From contig JAPPGC010000083.1 of NCBI GenBank assembly GCA_028875125.1, positions 1-39,815 of the forward strand: a stretch of DNA of 39,815 nucleotides, read 5' to 3'. Of the stretch, positions 34,729 to 39,815 are shown piece after piece. The notes under the pieces were generated by a model. It did no database searches. It worked only from the letters and a program-made list of their open reading frames with translations, and was not told the DNA's origin. Both the position numbers and the translations under genes were made by a program. Source of the DNA: Bacteroidota bacterium (GTDB lineage Bacteria > Bacteroidota > Rhodothermia > Rhodothermales > Bin80). Numbering within the stretch: position 1 is the stretch's first letter; each line of letters opens with the position of its first letter.

Positions 34729-35373
34729 ATGCAGAATCTCAAATTGCTGCTGTTACTGTCCGTGGCGCTGTTGCTAGCTGTGCCCTCAAATGCACAACGC
34801 ATTACGGGAGTGATGAAGCTTGGCATGACACAAACCACATTTTCCGGTGACCTCGCCTCCGGCCCGACCACATGGGAGAATGTTGCGGGTCTCGTAGGAG
34901 GTGGCGCTGCTGAACTAAGAATTGTTAGAGGGCTCAGTGCAGTAGGTGAGGTGCTCTACTATCGGATGGGCGCAAAAACCCGCGTGCAGTACAATGACTT
35001 CCCGGGGATACTCACCAGCAGATCATCTTATCTCACATTTCCGATCCTGGGACAATTCCGATTTGAATCTTCGGGAACTGTCAGACCGCGGATTTTCCTC
35101 GGAGGAGCGGCATTGTATGCCTTGGAATCGGTAATCATTGCGGAGTCTACCACAGATGGGCAAATCTTTGTTGAAGAAGACGATTCAATTGAGACATTTG
35201 ATTATGGCCTCATGTTCGGGGCAGGCCTGGATCTATATCTGGCTAGTCAGCGCTTCACGATTGAGGCCCGATCTTTTCGAGGCCGTAACGATGTGACTAA
35301 GCCACATTCCGAAACGGGCGACTCCGTACTAACTAACCAGGGCTGGGCAATCATGCTTGGCGTGCTTTTCTAG
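34729..35373 (+). CDS. small outer-membrane beta-barrel protein
   Basis: 214 residues from ATG 34729; the frame is open from a TTG at 34711, but the signal peptide is better with the later start (MQNLKLLLLLSVALLLAVPSNAQ, cleavage after Ala). The mature part alternates hydrophobic and polar residues: ITGVMKLGMTQTTFSGD, SYLTFPILGQFRFES, RIFLGGAALYAL, FGAGLDLYLASQRFTIEARS. It ends GWAIMLGVLF with a terminal aromatic Phe, as outer-membrane barrels do. It resembles the PorT-like or outer-membrane-beta-barrel (OmpA-N-like) families of Bacteroidota. A specific ligand cannot be named. Confidence 0.82.
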   Translation: MQNLKLLLLLSVALLLAVPSNAQRITGVMKLGMTQTTFSGDLASGPTTWENVAGLVGGGAAELRIVRGLSAVGEVLYYRMGAKTRVQYNDFPGILTSRSSYLTFPILGQFRFESSGTVRPRIFLGGAALYALESVIIAESTTDGQIFVEEDDSIETFDYGLMFGAGLDLYLASQRFTIEARSFRGRNDVTKPHSETGDSVLTNQGWAIMLGVLF

Positions 35374-35655
35374 CCGGAACCTTCTTTCGCTCGGTCTACT
35401 GTGCATCCTGACTGAATTCTGGACTTCAAGCCGTTGCAGGCATTGAGGCTTTGCAGAACTGAAGCAGAACCCGAACTAATTCCCCCCGGCAGCAGTTCAT
35501 TTAACCCCCCAAAGCCCCACATCTTGGGAAACATCGTATCCTAGGGAGGCTATAAGGGAGGCAGTCAAATTGGTTGCCATTCTCGTAGGCAATAACCAAA
35601 CGGTGAAACCCGTTGGCTGAAGCATCTCCTGCCCCACTCACTCACTACATCCAAC
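35374..35655. other. interval between barrel gene and propeller lipoprotein
   Basis: 282 nt, no gene seen. A short imperfect stem (CCAAACGG with CCGTTGG, loop TGAAAC) lies at about 35597-35620; it has no T-run. The two plus-strand genes could share a promoter upstream or have separate ones. Confidence 0.35.
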
Positions 35656-36873
35656 ATGCCTCGTACTACTGTACCCTCCGCACTCTGCGCTCTTGCATTG
35701 ACCATCGCGCTGCTTAGCACTGGCTGCGGATCAACAGACTCTGATTCTGTCGATGCCTGGTCCGGCACCATTGATACGCTTGCTTCCGGCGAAATCATAG
35801 TCCGAAATACCGGCGGGCCAGTTTGGTCGACAGAAGAAGCTTGGCAGATCGTAGAAGAAGTCAGGATCGGAAGGGACACGGGCGATGATGCGCTTCTGTT
35901 AGGAAGCATTCGGTCTTTTGATGTAGATGCGCAGGGATGGATCTATGCACTCGATGGCCAAACTCAAGCGATCCATGTCTTTGGCGCAGACGGCATTTTG
36001 GTCCACACGGTCGGGGGCGAAGGCACTGGACCGGGAGAATTTGAACTAGCACACGCGCTTGATCTGAGCGCAAACGGCCAGATCTGGGTCATGGAAATGC
36101 AGAGGGGGCGGCTCACTTTCCTGGACGCAACCGGAAACTACCTGAACGGGACACGTATCGGTAGCACGGGCTGGAGTTACTTTCCCTATCCGGGCGGTAT
36201 GGATCCCCTTGGCCGTTACAACGCCGCGGTGGTAGTTGAAGTAATGGACGATTACGATCTTGCACTGGCCCGCTTTGATCAAGATTTCGTTCCGCTTGAT
36301 ACGATACCGATTCCCGAGAGCACTGAGCCCTATGAGCAATTCGAATTGATTACTGATGGTGGTCGCATGATGGCGACGAGCATTCCGTTTCGGGGATCTT
36401 TGGAATGGCGATTTTCCCCAAACGGCCATTTCTGGACGCTTCTTACCGACAAGTATGAACTGGCCGAAATTACAGCCACTGGGACCACGCTTCGAAGGGT
36501 CACACTTGACCATGATCCGATTCCCGTGACACCCGCGGACTTGGAGGAAGTCCGTGAGAACCTAAGTTGGTTTACTCGTCGGGGAGGGAAGATAGACTGG
36601 TCAAAGATCCCGGATACGAAGCCTGTCACGTCTTCCTTTTTTTGTGACGACGAAGGCAATCTTTGGGTAATGCGACTAACCGGGTCCGCCGAAGATGAGG
36701 GACATCTCTTTGATCTGTTTGATGTCGATGGGCGGTTTCTGGGAGCAATTCGGTTTCCGTTCTCATTAGAATCAAATCCTGAACCGATCGTGCGGAACGG
36801 ATTGCTCTACGGCATCACCACGGATGAACTTGGTGCCGAAAACATTGTCAGTGCACAAATCTTGAAACCGTAG
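35656..36873 (+). CDS. six-bladed beta-propeller lipoprotein
   Basis: 405 residues. The N-terminus is a lipoprotein signal (ALTIALLSTGC), with the lipobox Cys at about residue 24. From about residue 75, NHL/6-bladed-propeller blades are visible: SFDVDAQGWIYALDGQTQAIHVF, GPGEFELAHALDLSANGQIWVMEM, and EGNLWVMRL later on, each with the GxxxV-D-x-x-G pattern. The family (6-bladed beta-propeller, Bacteroidota and relatives) is usually anchored in the cell envelope. Its ligand is unknown. It follows the barrel gene on the same strand after 282 nt. Confidence 0.82.
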   Translation: MPRTTVPSALCALALTIALLSTGCGSTDSDSVDAWSGTIDTLASGEIIVRNTGGPVWSTEEAWQIVEEVRIGRDTGDDALLLGSIRSFDVDAQGWIYALDGQTQAIHVFGADGILVHTVGGEGTGPGEFELAHALDLSANGQIWVMEMQRGRLTFLDATGNYLNGTRIGSTGWSYFPYPGGMDPLGRYNAAVVVEVMDDYDLALARFDQDFVPLDTIPIPESTEPYEQFELITDGGRMMATSIPFRGSLEWRFSPNGHFWTLLTDKYELAEITATGTTLRRVTLDHDPIPVTPADLEEVRENLSWFTRRGGKIDWSKIPDTKPVTSSFFCDDEGNLWVMRLTGSAEDEGHLFDLFDVDGRFLGAIRFPFSLESNPEPIVRNGLLYGITTDELGAENIVSAQILKP

Positions 36874-36967
36874 TGCCCTGATTCGAAGACATTGATTGGA
36901 CGTCGCGCGAACGGTAGCGGTGTGTCGCTAAATCGCAGTATATCTCCAATATGCCCACAGTTCAGGA

Positions 36968-38146
36968 TTAGTTTTCGTTTCCACTGAATTCGCGATCCAA
37001 CGGCAATCCGTCAAGCTGTTGCAATACATCGTGGACTTCATCCAATACTGATGCGACGTAGACTTCCATCGCGTCTGATTCATTCATTTTAGGGAAAGAA
37101 TACCCCTTGTGAGAAATATCATCGCTCTCTACACGCAAATAACTGTCCCCCCTTTTCCCAAGCGATAGTATGGCAGAGATATTTTGCCGTAACCATATCG
37201 GGCGCGCAAATACTGCGTGCAGACTTGCTCCTGTGCCCACAGCAACCAGTATAGACCGTCTTGGGAATGAACGATGTGCACTTCCAAGAGCGTACTTGCG
37301 AGCGAGCTCCAGGAGAATTGCCGCAGGAATCCAGTGAGAGCTATTTGCCTTGGAAAACATCTCTATGGTACTGGGATCTATTACGACGACGATCAGCTCG
37401 GACGCATAATGCGGGTCTTGCCCGGCGATGAATCCTAGCGCGTTCAAGGTGGCCCCATACGTTCGCGTCCGAACCTCAACATCTACCGCTTTGGGGAGCG
37501 TATACTGCGCGTCCGATGAGAGCTCTGCAATACTGTCTGCGTCCAGTCCTGCTACGTTTGACAGGGCTTCTGTCGTCACTTGAAGAAGTAGCACACTGGT
37601 ACTATCTGCGGTTGTTAATCGTCTATGTACATCACCCACTGCTATGATGGCGTGCGCCCCACGATCCAAAAGTGTACCGATGCGGTCTGATGTTAGCCTC
37701 GCCTGCGGTACTACCACTGCCATTCCCTCACGAAGCACACGTTTTTCAGCAGAAACGAGCGTCGTTGCAGTGTAGTCGCCTGATGCAGATCGAGGCTCCG
37801 CCCAAAACAATTTGCCCGAATTCTTCACATCACCAAAAGACACTCCGTAGATCACGCGGCTAGGCTCCTGTAATGTGATCGTAAAAGAGTCCCCGAATGC
37901 AGGCTGCAACCCCGCCATTTGAGCCGTCAAATAATCTCCAACATCTTCTGGAATACCGGATTCCCCCAGCAGCGCTAACTGACGGGCATCTTCAATCACA
38001 TTTATCGGTTGCCACGATGGAGCTTCCGGTGACCCTACCGGGGGAACTTCCACATTGTTCAGCGAAAGACAACCCGCAATAAATAGAACAAATGCAATGT
38101 AGCCGCACCTTTTTTCTCGGTGACATCCTCCCGCAAGTGCGTTCAT
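36968..38146 (-). CDS. lipoprotein resembling a PA-domain M28 peptidase without its metal ligands
   Basis: 392 residues. A lipobox IAGC puts C26 as the lipidated residue. Residues about 130-220 resemble a protease-associated insert, and NALGFIAGQDPHYASELIVVVID (about 265) aligns with the NVIGYIPG...EYVVIGAHYDH segment of M28 peptidases. AILLELARKYA and PRRSILVAVGTGAS match the V-LLELAR and RSILFVAFSGEE segments. At the places where M28 enzymes have H-D, D-D and the E-E pair, this protein has VID/PST, SHWIPA and GTGAS, so zinc binding and catalysis look lost. It overlaps the upstream glycosyltransferase by 4 nt (ATGA). Family assignment moderate; function unknown. Confidence 0.7.
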   Translation of the reverse strand: MNALAGGCHREKRCGYIAFVLFIAGCLSLNNVEVPPVGSPEAPSWQPINVIEDARQLALLGESGIPEDVGDYLTAQMAGLQPAFGDSFTITLQEPSRVIYGVSFGDVKNSGKLFWAEPRSASGDYTATTLVSAEKRVLREGMAVVVPQARLTSDRIGTLLDRGAHAIIAVGDVHRRLTTADSTSVLLLQVTTEALSNVAGLDADSIAELSSDAQYTLPKAVDVEVRTRTYGATLNALGFIAGQDPHYASELIVVVIDPSTIEMFSKANSSHWIPAAILLELARKYALGSAHRSFPRRSILVAVGTGASLHAVFARPIWLRQNISAILSLGKRGDSYLRVESDDISHKGYSFPKMNESDAMEVYVASVLDEVHDVLQQLDGLPLDREFSGNEN

Positions 38147-39285
38147 GGCTGCATTACCGATTCAATAGCATCCAACAGCTGGTCCCAACCCAAGGACTGT
38201 TTTTGCCGCCGAACCCCTGCTATCAGACTTGCCCGCATATCATCCACAAAATACCTCACGATGGCGCTGGCCAATGCGGCAGCATCGCCCGGAGGCACAA
38301 TGAGTCCGGCTTCCTCGTGGGGTACGATTTCGGCAAGCCCGCCAACATCCGTAGTAATAATCGGAACTTCAAACTGATATGCAACTTGCGCAACGCCACT
38401 CTGGGTTGCAGACAAGTAAGGCTGAACAACAACATCAGCAGCAGCAAAGTAATCAGCTACCTCATCTTTGGGGATATACTGGTTGAGCAGCTTTACGTGA
38501 TTCTGCAGACCAAGTGATTCCACTTTCTTTTGGTAAGGTTCTTCATCGTCATAGAATTCTCCAGCGACTAACAGGCGGACGTCCGGCAGTGCATCTCGAA
38601 CTGTCGGCATGCTCTCCAAGAGCACATGCAGGCCCTTGTACCTACGCACAAAACCAAAGAATAGGATCACGGGTAAATCCTTGGCCAGTCCCATTTTTTT
38701 GCGTGCCAGGGCACGGTCTGAGGGCTTGCCGAAGCTATCATACACCGGGTGTGGTGCGAGGGCACGTGGGCAACTAACCCCCAACTGATCAAGGTCTCTA
38801 CCCACTGCTGAGGACATTGCAACGCATCCTCGCATCGCACTGAAACAATATCGACCCAACACCACGTCACCCGGCCTCCGCTCGTGTGGTAGCGCATTAT
38901 CAACAACAACCAGTGATTGGATATTTTTTCGTGCAAGAATCCGTGCCATGGTACCGAATACGGGGGCAAAAAATGGATGCCAATAGCGAAAAATGACCAC
39001 CTCAGCCCCCAGCTCCTGGATGCGTCCAGCTGTTCTCCACCAGGAAAATGGATTGATGGTATCAATCAACCGCTCCGCCTCCACTGCGCGCTCTACTGTA
39101 GTTCCAGTTTCGTATTGCGTCCGACCTGGAAACAAAAGGGCCGGATACTGGCGCGTAAAAGTAATCGCATGAACCTTATGTCCGCGTTCCAAAAGGCATG
39201 CGGCCATGGTTTCAGACAGATGTGCTATACCTCCACGATAAGGGTACATCGGTCCAACCAGTACAATTCGACGGCTATCAGCCAT
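38143..39285 (-). CDS. GT4-family glycosyltransferase
   Basis: 380 residues, GT-B fold. MYPYRGGIAHLSETMAACLLERGHKV is the N-terminal donor-loop region with the family GG. FFGFVRRYKGLHVLLESMP (near residue 212) is the standard GT4 second-domain opening, and HEEAGLIVPPGDAAALASAI near 330 is the nucleotide-sugar E-x7-E-type region (here H-E-E-AG). It is most like the group of bacterial GT4 enzymes that build surface polysaccharides. The stop overlaps the ATG of the M28-like lipoprotein by 4 nt, so the two are co-translated; the reason for the pairing is not known. Confidence 0.9.
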   Translation of the reverse strand: MADSRRIVLVGPMYPYRGGIAHLSETMAACLLERGHKVHAITFTRQYPALLFPGRTQYETGTTVERAVEAERLIDTINPFSWWRTAGRIQELGAEVVIFRYWHPFFAPVFGTMARILARKNIQSLVVVDNALPHERRPGDVVLGRYCFSAMRGCVAMSSAVGRDLDQLGVSCPRALAPHPVYDSFGKPSDRALARKKMGLAKDLPVILFFGFVRRYKGLHVLLESMPTVRDALPDVRLLVAGEFYDDEEPYQKKVESLGLQNHVKLLNQYIPKDEVADYFAAADVVVQPYLSATQSGVAQVAYQFEVPIITTDVGGLAEIVPHEEAGLIVPPGDAAALASAIVRYFVDDMRASLIAGVRRQKQSLGWDQLLDAIESVMQP

Positions 39286-39766
39286 TACCTGCCTTTCCTG
39301 ACAGTGAAAGTTTAGAAATTATATCAAAACTGGTTCTTCGTGATCCGTGGACGAGCCCGCCTCTTACGAGGGTCCGGGTTTCGTGCAGTTCCAATACCGT
39401 CAAGGCTTCCCGTGTTGCTACTCTTTCCATCTTGTATACATACCAGGATCAATACCCCGGCTGAAATTGCCCCGTGCGCTTGTCGTTCTCTTCCCGTACA
39501 ATCAACGGTCTTCCCTACTACCCGGAGAGTCGGCGCCTACATTGACCGTTCAGGCCTGCCAACCTTCACTACGTGTTCTGGCAAGCATAGTCGCTGATTT
39601 GCCTATGCGAGCCTTTTACTAAAGTGTATGGATCCGTATCGTAATACTCCTTAATCGCGCTGCTCGTTACTATACTAGAACGGTTGTTGTTGGATGAGTT
39701 TAGTCCTTAGAAGAATACGCGTTTTTCCACGGCACACCGAGAACATCAGATCTGCTGCCGTATTCC
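39286..39766. other. non-coding interval, possibly a decayed repeat
   Basis: About 480 nt between the glycosyltransferase start and the promoter at the right edge. From 39340 to 39597 two overlapping plus-strand frames stay open for 85-91 codons each, which is uncommon in random DNA. No ATG-led protein with a recognised family is present. The composition and lack of stops in two frames fit a conserved non-coding or repeat sequence, or a mobile-element remnant. A GCATAG/CTATGC stem lies near 39583-39607. Confidence 0.35.
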
Positions 39767-39801
39767 TGGTATAGTAGGACGCTCCATCCCAAGGAAGGGA
39801 G
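39767..39801 (+). promoter_or_regulatory. extended -10 promoter and ribosome-binding site for the edge gene
   Basis: TGGTATAGT (39767-39775) is an extended -10 element (TGn followed by TATAGT, five of six matches to TATAAT). About 16 nt downstream of it lies AAGGAAGGGAG (39791-39801), a strong purine-rich ribosome-binding site, 5 nt before ATG 39807. No convincing -35 element is visible, which is acceptable for an extended -10 promoter. Confidence 0.45.
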
Positions 39802-39806
39802 AGTTC

Positions 39807-39815
39807 ATGATGCGC
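39807..39815 (+). CDS. start of a gene running off the right edge
   Basis: ATG ATG CGC after a strong ribosome-binding site (AAGGAAGGGAG) and an extended -10 promoter. Only three codons are in the window, so the product cannot be named. The second ATG at 39810 is the alternative start. Confidence 0.4.

Noticed and set aside
1-39815. CRISPR arrays, rRNA genes, intact insertion sequences or prophage genes
   Set aside because: No regularly spaced direct repeats, no rRNA-like conserved tracts, no complete transposase and no phage structural or integrase gene were found on reading both strands.

Overview
The window reads as chromosomal DNA of a Gram-negative bacterium of the Bacteroidota/Rhodothermota (FCB) type. 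This placement is an inference. It rests on a leucine-rich-repeat protein with a C-terminal sorting domain of the type IX secretion kind (17308-19353), a near-complete menaquinone gene set, a six-bladed beta-propeller lipoprotein, a small outer-membrane beta-barrel, and generally weak Shine-Dalgarno sequences. No rRNA, tRNA, CRISPR array or intact insertion sequence was found.

Layout: 183-7775 (minus strand) is a compact housekeeping run, transcribed cysteine desulfurase - DUF2064 transferase - thrB - thrC - truncated squalene/phytoene-synthase-like protein - purM - plsY - gpsA, with several 4-nt overlaps. 7776-11649 is an accessory, decayed stretch. It holds the broken N-terminal part of an IS110-family transposase and an AbiE-type (type IV) toxin-antitoxin pair with a recognisable promoter, whose toxin gene is cut by one in-frame TGA. 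11650-12948 is murA. 12945-17229 (minus) pairs a secreted FAD-dependent oxidoreductase with a membrane-anchored five-haem cytochrome c carrying TPR repeats; 17308-19353 is the LRR protein.

19660-28173 is the menaquinone region: menF, menD, menB and menA form one tight minus-strand series, while menC (plus strand) and menE (minus strand) diverge from a 630-bp gap. menH and menG are not seen. Upstream of menF lie a membrane protein and a YbbR-domain protein. 30006-39285 holds envelope and surface genes: two GT4 glycosyltransferases, a YfhO-like giant membrane protein, gatC, a beta-barrel, a propeller lipoprotein, and a lipoprotein that looks like an M28 peptidase without its metal ligands. A further gene appears to begin at the right edge (39807).

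Most notable: (i) thrB reads 206 nt into thrC, apparently because a one-base change moved its stop; (ii) abiEii is split by a TGA while the catalytic core and the downstream frame stay intact; (iii) a good -35/-10 pair places the abiEi start at a leaderless ATG; (iv) two pseudoenzymes (squalene-synthase-like and M28-like) sit inside otherwise ordinary operons; (v) long non-coding gaps with decayed genes suggest local gene erosion. I did not find a clearly new multi-gene system; the oxidoreductase-cytochrome pair and the pseudoenzymes are the best candidates for undescribed function.
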